A DNA stretch of 64,000 bases from positions 11,532,001 to 11,596,000 of the forward strand of contig NZ_RKQF01000001.1 of NCBI RefSeq assembly GCF_003814875.1, in the 5' to 3' direction. Of this stretch, positions 25,109 to 33,546 are shown one piece after another; within the stretch, counting starts at the first letter, position 1, and the number at the start of each line of letters is the position of its first letter. The translations under genes were made by a program, and so were the position numbers. A model generated the notes under the pieces. The model worked only from the letters and a program-made list of their open reading frames with translations, had not been told where the DNA came from and made no database searches. The DNA is from Streptomyces sp. Ag109_O5-1 (GTDB lineage: Bacteria; Actinomycetota; Actinomycetes; Streptomycetales; Streptomycetaceae).

Positions 25109-26293
25109 TTACGGCCGGTCGGCCGTTGCCAACGCGGTTGCCATCCGGTGCAGCGCCTCGTCGATGACCTGAGGTGACGTGGCGAAGGAGAGCCTGATAT
25201 GGCCCTCCCCGCCGGGCCCGAAGGCGGAGCCGGGGGTGACAGCGACACCGGCATCGGTGAGCAGCCAGGAGGTGAACTGTTCGCAGCCGCCCCGGGCGGC
25301 GCCCCGGATGTCGGGAAAGACGTACAGCGCTCCGTCGGGAGCGGCGCAGTGGATGCCCGGCAGCCGGTTGAGACCGGCGACGATCCGGTCGCGCCGGGCG
25401 GCGTACTGCGCCGTCATCTCCTCGATCGGCGCCTGCGGTCCGTTGAGCGCCGCCAGGCCGCCGCGCTGGACGAACGATCCAGCGCATCCCACGCTGTGCT
25501 GCTGCACCTTGAGGACCTCGCTGATCACTTCGGCCGGCCCCGAGATGTAGCCGAGGCGCCATCCGGTCATGGCGTAGGCCTTGGAGAAGCCGTTCACCGT
25601 CAGGGTGCGGCAGCGGGCATCCGGGAAGGACGCTGGGCTGATGTGCGGACGCCCGCTGTAGTTGATCTTCTCGTAGATCTCGTCTGAGATGATGAACAGG
25701 TCACGATCCCGGGCGAATCCGACCAGCGCGTCCACTTCGTCCGCGTCCAGCAGCCGCCCGGTGGGATTGTTGGGCGTGTTGACGAGAACCGCCCTGGTCC
25801 GTCCCGTCACCGCCGCCTCGAGTACGGGGCGTGAAAGGCGGAAGCCGTCGTGCGGGCTCAGCTCGGCGAACACCGGCCGGGCGCCCGCGAGATGGGCCAT
25901 GGAGGCGTAACTCACCCAGCTGGGAGTGGGAACGATGATCTCGTCGCCGGGGTCGAGCACCGTCAGTACGGCGCTGTACAGCGCATGCTTGGCCGAAGGC
26001 GTCACGATGATCTCGGTGGACGGGTCGGCCAGGACGCCGTTGTCCTTGGCCAGTTTTCCGGCGACCGCCCCCAGCAGTTCGGGGGTACCGCGACTCGGTG
26101 TGTAGTGGGTGAAGCCGTCGTTGATGGCGGCGACGGCCTCCGCGGCGATATGCCCCGGAGTGCCGAAGTCAGGCTCGCCACCGCCGAGATCGAGGATGTC
26201 GGCACCTTGAGCGCGCAGTTGCCTGACCTGGTCGAGGACGGCGTAGGTCGCCGATTTCTGGATCCTCGTGAAACGCTCCGCCACTATGGGCAT
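25109..26293 (-). CDS. PLP-dependent class I/II aminotransferase
   Basis: 394 residues, aspartate-aminotransferase superfamily. Substrate-binding loop ILDLGGGEPDFGTP, NNPTG motif (NTPNNPTGR), DEIYEKINY, and the PLP lysine in TVNGFSKAYAMTGWRLGY followed by the conserved Arg. The C-terminal Arg for the alpha-carboxylate is in EGHIRLSFA. It is likely to aminate a 2-oxo acid made by the IlvBNC/LeuACD enzymes. It lies 49 bp after the oxygenase gene and 20 bp before leuA, in the same operon. Confidence 0.9.
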   Translation of the reverse strand: MPIVAERFTRIQKSATYAVLDQVRQLRAQGADILDLGGGEPDFGTPGHIAAEAVAAINDGFTHYTPSRGTPELLGAVAGKLAKDNGVLADPSTEIIVTPSAKHALYSAVLTVLDPGDEIIVPTPSWVSYASMAHLAGARPVFAELSPHDGFRLSRPVLEAAVTGRTRAVLVNTPNNPTGRLLDADEVDALVGFARDRDLFIISDEIYEKINYSGRPHISPASFPDARCRTLTVNGFSKAYAMTGWRLGYISGPAEVISEVLKVQQHSVGCAGSFVQRGGLAALNGPQAPIEEMTAQYAARRDRIVAGLNRLPGIHCAAPDGALYVFPDIRGAARGGCEQFTSWLLTDAGVAVTPGSAFGPGGEGHIRLSFATSPQVIDEALHRMATALATADRP

Positions 26294-26342
26294 GTGGTTC
26301 TCCGCTTCTGTGTCGTGCCGGCGCCCTCTCGCCTGCGCGGGG

Positions 26343-27347
26343 TCAGTCGGCGACGCGGCCCCGCACCGAGTCGAGCCACTTGTCGGCGTGCCGGTCCGCC
26401 GCCGCGTCGTCACGGAACGCGTAGGTCTTCAGGAGCCAGCGCTTGCGGGCCTCGGCCGGGTCGTTGATCTCGATCTTTTCCCGGCTGTGCAGACCGTCCT
26501 GGTTGGCCAGCAGGAACAGGTCGCGTTCCAGGATCCGGTGGCGCTGCTTCTCCACCTTGGCCAGCGCGTCCTTCAGAGCGAGGAGCGCGTCCTTGGCCTC
26601 CACGGGGCTGCCGGGCGCGGTCGTCGTGCTGGTGTCCAGATAGCGGAAGCTGTGATGGTTCTCCAGGATCGAATGGACCTCGGAGAACGTGAGGCTCTCG
26701 TTCTTCTCCTTGGAGAAGACATCGAACGGAGTGATGTAGTACGGCCGACGGAGCATCGCCTGATCGTGCTCCGTCAATTCGTTGAGCATGGCGCGCCCGT
26801 CGATGAAGCCCGTGTAGATCAGGTCGTTTCCTGGGCACCTCATGCCGAGCAGGGCAATATAGTCCGCTCGTACGTCGTGGGCGGTTCGGTCGTTGTGGAA
26901 GAACAGCTCACTGTCGCTGTACCCGGTGAGCATTCCGCTGTACTTGCGGATGGCGACCACATCCGTGAAGAAATCGCCCCAGTTCCTCGCGTAGGCAAGC
27001 AGCGGGTTTCCCGCCAGCTGGGCGAACAGCTCCAGGAGCGCCTCGCCGATGAACGTCCTTTTGGCGACGTGCTTCACCGCGACCGGGTCCTCGTCCCCGA
27101 GTTCGGGAAGCTCGGGGTCGATCGGGCAGTTGCGTATGACGTGGGCATCCGACGTGCCGGCTTCTCGCTCCGCGCGGATACGGTTGGCTACGTCCACGAA
27201 GAACTGCGGTACCTCCCCCCGTTCGACGAGATCGCGCACGGCCTGGGAGAACGCCTCGTACTCCTCGTAGGGGTTCTTGCCGACCCCGTCGAGGACGCGA
27301 TACAGCTCCGCGTACTCATCGTTGCTGAGTGTGTAGATCGGCTTCAT
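26343..27347 (-). CDS. Fe(II)/2-oxoglutarate-dependent oxygenase (TauD / clavaminate-synthase-like)
   Basis: 334 residues from ATG 27347 with an AGAGGAG site. The facial triad is visible: His151 and Asp153 in FFHNDRTAH, and distal His287 in NQDGLHSRE. Arginines at 301/303 could bind 2-oxoglutarate. Size fits the VioC/AsnO group of free-amino-acid hydroxylases, but those use H-x-E whereas this has H-x-D. It is the first gene of the eight-gene operon and would hydroxylate or desaturate the dedicated amino acid. The extended lid (VFSKEKNESLTFSEVHSILE) is variable in the family. Confidence 0.88.
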   Translation of the reverse strand: MKPIYTLSNDEYAELYRVLDGVGKNPYEEYEAFSQAVRDLVERGEVPQFFVDVANRIRAEREAGTSDAHVIRNCPIDPELPELGDEDPVAVKHVAKRTFIGEALLELFAQLAGNPLLAYARNWGDFFTDVVAIRKYSGMLTGYSDSELFFHNDRTAHDVRADYIALLGMRCPGNDLIYTGFIDGRAMLNELTEHDQAMLRRPYYITPFDVFSKEKNESLTFSEVHSILENHHSFRYLDTSTTTAPGSPVEAKDALLALKDALAKVEKQRHRILERDLFLLANQDGLHSREKIEINDPAEARKRWLLKTYAFRDDAAADRHADKWLDSVRGRVAD

Positions 27348-27618
27348 GACTCCTCTGTCCGATCTCGGGGATGAATTCTGACCTCCCAAACAATCCCCTG
27401 CCCCTGGAGTCGTGTCATCGCTCGCCGGTTGAATTTCAGGTGCGGTGGAGAAGTCGGGAGCAGGTGACTCCACCGACGGTGGAAGCGCGTCAACCGGTAT
27501 CCCGGCAAAAGGATGATCGGCCGCTACAAAGGAATTCCTTGCCAGCCCGTGTGCGGCGCAGGTTTACTTCTGCATCGATGTTCGGGATGGAGTTATGAAC
27601 TTCGATGATGGGGGATTC
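27348..27618. promoter_or_regulatory. Divergent promoter region between the oxygenase operon and leuC
   Basis: Contains the perfect 12-bp palindrome AAGGAATTCCTT (27529-27540) and a perfect 7-bp inverted repeat GGTGGAG/CTCCACC (27444-27450, 27468-27474). The first includes ATTCCTTG, which recurs as a perfect inverted pair upstream of the FAD/isochorismatase genes. It is a good candidate operator for the LysR regulator encoded at 29615. Confidence 0.6.
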
Positions 27619-29019
27619 ATGGGATCAACCCTGGCGCAGAAGATCTGGAATCAGCACGTGGTGCACAGGAGCGCAGGCGGAGACGATCTGCTCTACATCG
27701 ACCTGCACCTGCTGCACGAGGTGAACACACCGCAGGCGTTCGACGGCCTGCGTGCGGCCGGGCGTCGCGTGCGTCGTCCCGACCTCACGCTGGGTACGGA
27801 GGACCACAACACCCCCACCGTCGCCATCGAAAGGGTCATCCGTGATCCCGGCTCGCGCAGGCAGTCGGAGCTGATGCGGTCCAACTGCGCCGAGTTCGGC
27901 ATCCCGTTGCACCGGCTCGGCGACCCCCGCCAGGGCATCGTCCATGTCATCGGTCCCGAGCTGGGGCTGACGCGCCCTGGCATGACCATCGTGTGCTGCG
28001 ACTCGCACACCACCACACAGGGCGCGTTCGGCGCGCTGGCCTTCGGTATCGGCACCAGCCAGGTCGAGCACGTCCTGGCGACCCAGACGCTCGCGCTGCA
28101 CCGGCCCGACGACATGGCCGTGACGATCAACGGCCGCCTCCCTGAGGGCGTCAGCGCCAAGGACCTCATCCTGGCCGTCATCGCCCGGATCGGTACCTCG
28201 GGCGGGCAGGGACACATCATCGAGTACCGGGGCGAGGCGGTTTCCGCGCTCTCCATGGAAGGGCGGATGACCCTGTGCAACATGACAGTCGAGGCGGGTT
28301 CGCGCGCCGGGGTGGTGGCACCGGACGACACCACCCTTGACTACCTCAGCCGGCGTCCCGGCATGCCGAGCGGGCCTCAGTGGGACGAGGAGGTGGCCCA
28401 CTGGACGGCGCTGCGCAGCGACCCGGACGCGGTGTTCCACAAGGGAATCGTCCTGGACGCCGACGGGCTGAGCCCCTATGTCTCCTGGGGCACGAACCCG
28501 GGACAGAGCATTCCGCTGGATGCCCGGGTGCCCTCGCCGGACGACTTCACGGACCCCCAGCAGCGCTCCGACGCGGCCCGCGCCCTGGAGTACATCGGGC
28601 TGCGCCCCGGCACACCGATGCGTGACGTCCCAGTCGACGCGGTGTTCATCGGCTCGTGCACCAACGGCCGGATCGAGGACCTGAGGGCCGCCGCCGACGT
28701 GCTGCGCGGCCGCAGGGTGGCCGACGGCGTCCACCTCATCATCGTGCCGGGCTCTGCAGCCGTCCGCGCCCGCGCCGAGGAAGAGGGACTGGCCGAGGTG
28801 TTCGCACGGGCCGGCGCCGACTTCCGCGCGGCAGCCGGATGTTCGATGTGCGCCGCGCTCAACGAGGACCGGCTGCGGCCCGGCCAGCGCGCGGCGTCCA
28901 CCAACAACCGGAACTTCGAAGGAAGGCAGGGCAAAGGGTCGCGCACCCACATCGTCTCCCCGGCTGTCGCGGCGGCAACCTCGGTCGCCGGCCGGCTTGC
29001 CGCCCCCAGCGATCTGTAA
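27619..29019 (+). CDS. leuC: 3-isopropylmalate dehydratase large subunit
   Basis: 466 residues from ATG 27619, where MGSTLAQKIW matches the usual LeuC N-terminus. An ATG at 27595 would add eight residues. The [4Fe-4S] ligands are visible as GSCTNG and GCSMC in the C-terminal third. Also present: TIVCCDSHTTTQGAFGAL and GTSQVEHVLATQ. With LeuD it isomerises 2- to 3-isopropylmalate. It heads the plus-strand unit leuC-leuD-lysR, opposite the operon that carries leuA. No leuB accompanies it. Confidence 0.93.
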   Translation: MGSTLAQKIWNQHVVHRSAGGDDLLYIDLHLLHEVNTPQAFDGLRAAGRRVRRPDLTLGTEDHNTPTVAIERVIRDPGSRRQSELMRSNCAEFGIPLHRLGDPRQGIVHVIGPELGLTRPGMTIVCCDSHTTTQGAFGALAFGIGTSQVEHVLATQTLALHRPDDMAVTINGRLPEGVSAKDLILAVIARIGTSGGQGHIIEYRGEAVSALSMEGRMTLCNMTVEAGSRAGVVAPDDTTLDYLSRRPGMPSGPQWDEEVAHWTALRSDPDAVFHKGIVLDADGLSPYVSWGTNPGQSIPLDARVPSPDDFTDPQQRSDAARALEYIGLRPGTPMRDVPVDAVFIGSCTNGRIEDLRAAADVLRGRRVADGVHLIIVPGSAAVRARAEEEGLAEVFARAGADFRAAAGCSMCAALNEDRLRPGQRAASTNNRNFEGRQGKGSRTHIVSPAVAAATSVAGRLAAPSDL

Positions 29020-29030
29020 GGAGCCACACC

Positions 29031-29618
29031 GTGTACCAGTTCACTGTCCACACAGGGTCGGCCGTACCGCTGCGCCGGAGCAACGTCGACACCGACCAGA
29101 TCATTCCGGTGCGCTTTCTCAACCGCTCGCAGCGGACCGGGCACGCCGACTCGTTGTTCGCCGACTGGCGCGACGATCCCGCCTTCGTCCTCAACCAGCC
29201 GCAGTACCAAGGCGCCACGATCCTGGTCGCAGGCACCGAGTTCGGCACTGGATCCTCCAGGGAGTACGCCGTGTGGGCCCTGCTCGACTACGGTTTCCGG
29301 GCTGTCATCGCCCCCCGGTACGGCGACATCTTCAGGGAGAACGCGCTGCAGAACGGGCTGCTGCCGGTGGAACTGCCCACCGGGGCCGTGGAGCAGCTGT
29401 GGGACCGGGTGGAGGCCCGCCCCGACATCCCGGTCACCGTCGATCTGCAGCGCCTGTCGGTGCGTTGTGCCGGTCACAGCCACCCCTTCGCCCTGGAGGA
29501 GCACGCCCGGCAGCGGCTGCTGGCAGGCGAGGACCGGATCGCGCAGACCCTGCGCCACGCCGAGCGGATCGCCGCCTTCGAGCGCGGCCGCCGTGCCGCG
29601 TTGCCGGTGACGACATGA
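29031..29618 (+). CDS. leuD: 3-isopropylmalate dehydratase small subunit
   Basis: 195 residues, GTG start, with TAAGGAG at 29017-29023 overlapping the leuC stop. Family motifs are NVDTDQIIPVRFL near residue 20, GTEFGTGSSREYAVWALLDY (swivel-domain loop) and ENALQNGLLPVEL. The stop overlaps the LysR start (ATGA). It is normal in length and has no missing motif. Confidence 0.93.
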   Translation: MYQFTVHTGSAVPLRRSNVDTDQIIPVRFLNRSQRTGHADSLFADWRDDPAFVLNQPQYQGATILVAGTEFGTGSSREYAVWALLDYGFRAVIAPRYGDIFRENALQNGLLPVELPTGAVEQLWDRVEARPDIPVTVDLQRLSVRCAGHSHPFALEEHARQRLLAGEDRIAQTLRHAERIAAFERGRRAALPVTT

Positions 29619-30637
29619 GGTCGTCGTCGATGAAACTCACTCAGTTCTCCGCGCTCATCGCGATCGCGGACTGCGGGGGATTCACCAGGGCGGCCGCGCA
29701 CATGGGGGTCAGCCAGTCCGCGATCAGCCATGCGATCGCCAAACTCGAGGAAGAACTCGGCTGCGTGCTGCTGGAGCGCGATCGCAACGGCGTACGGCTG
29801 ACCGTGTGCGGCAGCGAGGTCCTCGAGCACGCCCGGGCCGTGATCACCCACACCGACCGCATCCAGGACATCGCACGCTCGACCAGGGAAGGGCGCCGGG
29901 GCACCATCCGGTTCGCGACCAGCCAGAGCTTCGGGCTGCACTTCCTGCCGGGCCTCATCAGCCGCTTCCACCGGCGCCTGCCGAACCAGGAGATCGAACT
30001 GCGGGAGGGAACCGACCCGCAGATCGCCCAGTGGCTGCGCCGCCAGGTCGTCGACATCGGCGTGGTCACCCTGCCGAAGGAGGACCTGACCACCTTCCCG
30101 CTGTGGAAGGACGAGATGCACCTGCTGGTCGCCGACGGGCACCGCCTGGCCCGCGAAGACACCCCGGTGCCCGTACACAGCCTGGCCCACGAGCGCCTCC
30201 TGATGCCGGTGGGAGGGGTGGAGCCAGTGATACGTGCCGTGCTGCGGATCGGGGGCGTCGAGCCGGACGTCGCCCACCGGCTGCGCGATCTCAACTCCCT
30301 GCTGGCGATGGTCGCCGAAGGCCTCGGCGTCACGGTGCTGCCCACCTCCTCCATGCTCTCCCTGCCCGCCGGTGTGACGGAGGTCCCGCTGGCCCCCGCG
30401 GTCTCCCGGCACGTCGCCCTGGCCACCCGGGTGGGCGTCCGGTCGCCCGCTGCGGTCCACGAGCTGGTCTTCATCGCCCAGGAGCTGGCGGCCGAGGGAC
30501 CGGGTGCGCGGGACCAAGGGCGCACGGACGGTCGGCCACGGATCAGGCCACCTGGACCACCTGGCGGCGGCCTGCGCGGGCCCTCTGCTGCCGGGCCTGC
30601 AGCGCGTCCCGTGCGATCGCATCGGCGTCCCGTGTGA
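29615..30637 (+). CDS. LysR-family transcriptional regulator, coupled to leuCD
   Basis: 340 residues. The ATG at 29615 overlaps the leuD stop by 4 bp; MKLTQF at 29630 is an alternative. N-terminal HTH: FSALIAIADCGGFTRAAAHM, then GVSQSAISHAIAKLEEELG. The effector domain runs from about 95 to 300. The last 40 residues are low-complexity Pro/Gly/Arg and lie antisense to the 3' end of the convergent FAD gene (95-bp overlap), so the native C-terminus was probably extended. It is a likely sensor of a branched-chain or pathway intermediate controlling the divergent promoters. Confidence 0.88.
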   Translation: MRSSSMKLTQFSALIAIADCGGFTRAAAHMGVSQSAISHAIAKLEEELGCVLLERDRNGVRLTVCGSEVLEHARAVITHTDRIQDIARSTREGRRGTIRFATSQSFGLHFLPGLISRFHRRLPNQEIELREGTDPQIAQWLRRQVVDIGVVTLPKEDLTTFPLWKDEMHLLVADGHRLAREDTPVPVHSLAHERLLMPVGGVEPVIRAVLRIGGVEPDVAHRLRDLNSLLAMVAEGLGVTVLPTSSMLSLPAGVTEVPLAPAVSRHVALATRVGVRSPAAVHELVFIAQELAAEGPGARDQGRTDGRPRIRPPGPPGGGLRGPSAAGPAARPVRSHRRPV

Positions 30638-32495
30638 ACTCGTTCCAGGGGCCGGGCCGGCTGCTGCCCACCAGGGTGAACCAGCGGGTGTGCTCGGTGG
30701 GGACGCCCAGGACGTAGAGACCGGTGTCGGTGCGGCCCGCGTCGTCGACGGGATGGAACGGGCTGCGGGTGACGGCGACCCCACCGGTGGGAAAGGCCTG
30801 CGGGCCCCTGCCGTTGACGAACTCGGTCCAGGTACCGCGGGCGAGCAGATTCCGGGTGAGGGCCGCCGGGTCGAGCCCGACATTCGGCTCGGGCGTCCGC
30901 GCGTCGATCAGGGTGTCCACCGCGACGGTGGATCCCGCCACCTTCGCCGAGGAGACCATGAACCGGCCCTTGTGGCCCTCGTACGTCGTGAACCGGGAAT
31001 CAGGACCCACCACCCGCAGCACCCCTGCGGCCCGCAACGCCATCGCCTGACGCACGCGGATCCGCGGCGGACCCGCGGCCAGCATCGCGCTGCGTGGGGC
31101 GAACCAGCCGAGGAACTCGTCGCGGTGCGAATCGGGACTCAGCCCGCCGAAATCGACGATCTCCCGTATCACCCATCGGGTATCGCGCATCACGTCGAGC
31201 GCGGCCTTCAACGGGTCGGCGTAATTTCCGCGTTCGGCGTGCTCCAGGTCTTTGCGCAGATGAGCGCTCAACGCCTCATCGAATTCCGCGGTGCTGGCGA
31301 AGCGGCGTCCGGCGAAGGGCCGGGCCAGCTGCTCGAAGTCCAGCGGAGGCAGGTCAGCCACCCCGAACCCGGCCGCGATCTTGGCCACTTCCGGTACGCC
31401 GTCCTCGGCCGCGGCGACCACCTGCCCGGTGAACAGAGCCGCGGCCGCTTCGCCGTCCCGCTCGCGCAGGGCCGTGCGGTAGTACACGAGCTCCACCTCC
31501 GCGAGGTTCCACGGGAACACGTCGGTCATGAAACGGATCTGCCCGAAGGGGATACTGCGGCAGATGCGTGCCGGGGTGAAGAGCACGGGCTCGAACGCCA
31601 GCGTGGACGGCTTCTGGTTGCGCCCGCGTGCCGGCAGCGGCACACCGCTGCGGGAACCGGCCACCAGGAGCGGCTCCCGGCCACTGGGCAGATACGTCAG
31701 GCTGCCGTCGGCGGCCTCGGCGAATCTGCCGCCGCGGCCGACGCTGAGGGCCAGCATCAGATCGTAGAAGGACAGACCGAGCCCGATCGCCCCGACCTTG
31801 GAACGGTCCGGGATTTCCTCCAACGGCATTTCGGCCACCGAATCACCCGCGAAATAGCGAAGATGCGGCCTTGCTGCAGCGAACTCGGCGAAGTCCCGGA
31901 ACTGCCCCACCTGGTCCGGGCGTGCATGCCCGGTCGCCAGAATTACCTTGTCGGCACAGAGATCTGCCCGTCCGGTAAACGAGAGCCGATAACCCCCTCC
32001 GTCCATGGGAGCCACGTCCTCCACGCGCGCCTGTATCCGGCGCAGGCTCGCCCCCTCGGGCAGCGTGCGTTCGACGGTGTCGACGACGTATCGCAGATAC
32101 CTGCCGTGCAGACGGCGGGGGGCGTAACCGTCCTTGCCGGCGAAGCCCGGCTCATGCGCGCTCCACCACGCGGCGAGGGACGGGCCCGAGCCCGGACGCG
32201 CCGGGCCGTCGTCCGGCGGCCCGGAGAACATGGTGACCTCCCCGCACACGGTGTTCATCAGGAACCATTCGGGCTGGTCGGAGCGCCACAGTCGCCCGCA
32301 CCCGACTTCCTCCGCGTCGATGAGGCAGACCTCCACCCGGCGACCGGGCGACTGCGCGACCCGGGCCGCGACGCGCTCCAGCACGGCAACACCGCGAGGG
32401 CCGCTCCCCACGATCGCGATCCGGTGTGCCGGTGCGGGCTCCTGCGCCCCCGGCATCGGCCCCGAAATCCATCGCGCATCACGCTGCTCGGTCAT
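30543..32495 (-). CDS. Large FAD/NAD(P)-binding protein, CreE-like amino-acid N-oxygenase family (putative)
   Basis: 650 residues from ATG 32495 with GAGGA 7 bp before. FAD motif IAIVGSGPRGVAVLERVAAR at about 25-44. A second nucleotide motif is VGAIGLGLSFYDLMLAL (about 235), with an ATGHARPDQ stretch at about 165. The size and order of blocks fit the NAD_binding_9 family, which includes the nitrosuccinate-forming aspartate N-oxygenases of diazo and nitro pathways (CreE type). The partner lyase (CreD type) is not seen in this window, so nitrite release is not supported. An oxygenation at nitrogen or carbon of an amino acid is the cautious call. It is divergent from the isochorismatase-fold gene. 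Confidence 0.72.
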   Translation of the reverse strand: MTEQRDARWISGPMPGAQEPAPAHRIAIVGSGPRGVAVLERVAARVAQSPGRRVEVCLIDAEEVGCGRLWRSDQPEWFLMNTVCGEVTMFSGPPDDGPARPGSGPSLAAWWSAHEPGFAGKDGYAPRRLHGRYLRYVVDTVERTLPEGASLRRIQARVEDVAPMDGGGYRLSFTGRADLCADKVILATGHARPDQVGQFRDFAEFAAARPHLRYFAGDSVAEMPLEEIPDRSKVGAIGLGLSFYDLMLALSVGRGGRFAEAADGSLTYLPSGREPLLVAGSRSGVPLPARGRNQKPSTLAFEPVLFTPARICRSIPFGQIRFMTDVFPWNLAEVELVYYRTALRERDGEAAAALFTGQVVAAAEDGVPEVAKIAAGFGVADLPPLDFEQLARPFAGRRFASTAEFDEALSAHLRKDLEHAERGNYADPLKAALDVMRDTRWVIREIVDFGGLSPDSHRDEFLGWFAPRSAMLAAGPPRIRVRQAMALRAAGVLRVVGPDSRFTTYEGHKGRFMVSSAKVAGSTVAVDTLIDARTPEPNVGLDPAALTRNLLARGTWTEFVNGRGPQAFPTGGVAVTRSPFHPVDDAGRTDTGLYVLGVPTEHTRWFTLVGSSRPGPWNEFTRDADAIARDALQARQQRARAGRRQVVQVA

Positions 32496-32687
32496 CAGAT
32501 TCCTCGCTTTTCCGAAGTCCAATTCCTTGGCACAGAAAGCTAGAACTGTTTCGACGCGGGCAGCAAGGAATCCGTGTTCATGTATCGATCGACTTTGGTC
32601 ATTACTGTGGAAGCGATGCCCCGCCTCGCCGAAGCTCTGGGTGAGAGATCCACCGAAGTTCGCCGCGAGGCAAGAGAGGGGAACATT
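32496..32687. promoter_or_regulatory. Divergent promoter region with an ATTCCTTG inverted pair
   Basis: ATTCCTTG (32522-32529) and CAAGGAAT (32564-32571) are a perfect inverted repeat, with 34 bp between them. The same octamer lies within the palindrome at 27529-27541. This suggests one regulator serves both divergent regions of the cluster. Confidence 0.55.
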
Positions 32688-33308
32688 ATGGAGCGGTCTC
32701 CTGCGCTGATAATGCTGGACATGCTCAACGAGATCGTCCATCCGTGCGGGGCGTACGCCCCGCACGGATACGCCGCGCAGGCGGCACGCCGCCAGGTCCT
32801 GGCGCGGGCGGCGACCGCGCTCGCCCGAGCCAGGGCGCGCGGCATCCCGGTGATCCACGTCGTGGTCGGCTTCTCGCCGGACTTCTCCGAGGCGCCGGCG
32901 CACTCACCCGTCTTCGCCGCAGCGCGCGAACAGGGCGCACTGGTCATGGACTCATGGGGAACGTGCTTCCACGACGCGGTCAAGCCCGAACCCGGCGAGC
33001 CGATCGTCGTGAAACGGCGCGTCAGCCCGTTCTACGGCACGGAGCTCGACCTCGTACTGCGCGCGAGAGGCGTGGACACTTTGCTGCTCGCCGGGGTCTC
33101 CACCGACCTCGTGGTGCTGGCCGGGGCGCGGGACGGGCACGACCGTGACTACGCCGTGGAGGTGCTGGCGGATGCCACCGTGTCCGCACGCGACGACCTG
33201 CACGACGCCGCACTGCAACTGATCGCGCGTACCGCCTCGGTGGTGACCGTCGACCAGGCGCTGCCGGACCGAACAGAACTGGCACGGACGACCCGTGCCT
33301 CCACTTGA
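32688..33308 (+). CDS. Isochorismatase-fold protein lacking the nucleophilic cysteine
   Basis: 206 residues from ATG 32688 (AGAGGGG upstream). The fold signature is clear: ALIMLDMLNEIVHP with the acidic residue, and IVVKRRVSPFYGTELD with the catalytic-region lysine. The loop that normally holds the Cys reads GVSTDLVVLAGARDG, with Val at the Cys position. True isochorismatases (PhzD/EntB type) also lack the Cys and use Asp/Lys to cleave an enol ether, whereas amidases need the Cys. Its substrate is unknown. A location at the edge of the cluster and shared operator motif suggest it is a pathway enzyme. Confidence 0.8.
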   Translation: MERSPALIMLDMLNEIVHPCGAYAPHGYAAQAARRQVLARAATALARARARGIPVIHVVVGFSPDFSEAPAHSPVFAAAREQGALVMDSWGTCFHDAVKPEPGEPIVVKRRVSPFYGTELDLVLRARGVDTLLLAGVSTDLVVLAGARDGHDRDYAVEVLADATVSARDDLHDAALQLIARTASVVTVDQALPDRTELARTTRAST

Positions 33309-33518
33309 GACGAGGGCGCTGGGACGTCTCTCCACTTTGGAGGAACGGACGCCTGCCAGGAGTCGTCCGCCTTCATCGTGGAATTCCTCTGAAGGACGAA
33401 GCGCGAACGATGTCCGGCATGAACAATTGGAATGCGCCTTCCGGATGGCCGAAAGGCTCCGGGATTTGAAAATCCACTCGCGTTCCGGGGCAGCCGGACG
33501 GGCATCGCCCCTTGGTCG

Positions 33519-33538
33519 TGTACATACTAGTAGGTACA
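33519..33538. promoter_or_regulatory. Palindromic TetR operator
   Basis: A 20-bp palindrome (TGTAC-A-TACTAGTA-G-GTACA) with only one mismatched pair, ending 9 bp before the TetR start codon at 33547. It should overlap the promoter or transcription start and mediate autorepression. Confidence 0.8.
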
Positions 33539-33546
33539 GTCGATTC

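Noticed and set aside
27595..27618. Upstream ATG of leuC at 27595
   Set aside because: The eight extra residues do not fit LeuC proteins, which begin like MGSTLAQKIW; kept only as an alternative.
30543..32495. CreE/CreD-type nitrite-forming pathway
   Set aside because: Only the flavoprotein resembles this system; no fumarase-superfamily lyase is seen.
32688..33308. Phenazine or siderophore locus inferred from the isochorismatase fold
   Set aside because: No isochorismate synthase, DhbA-type dehydrogenase or NRPS genes nearby.
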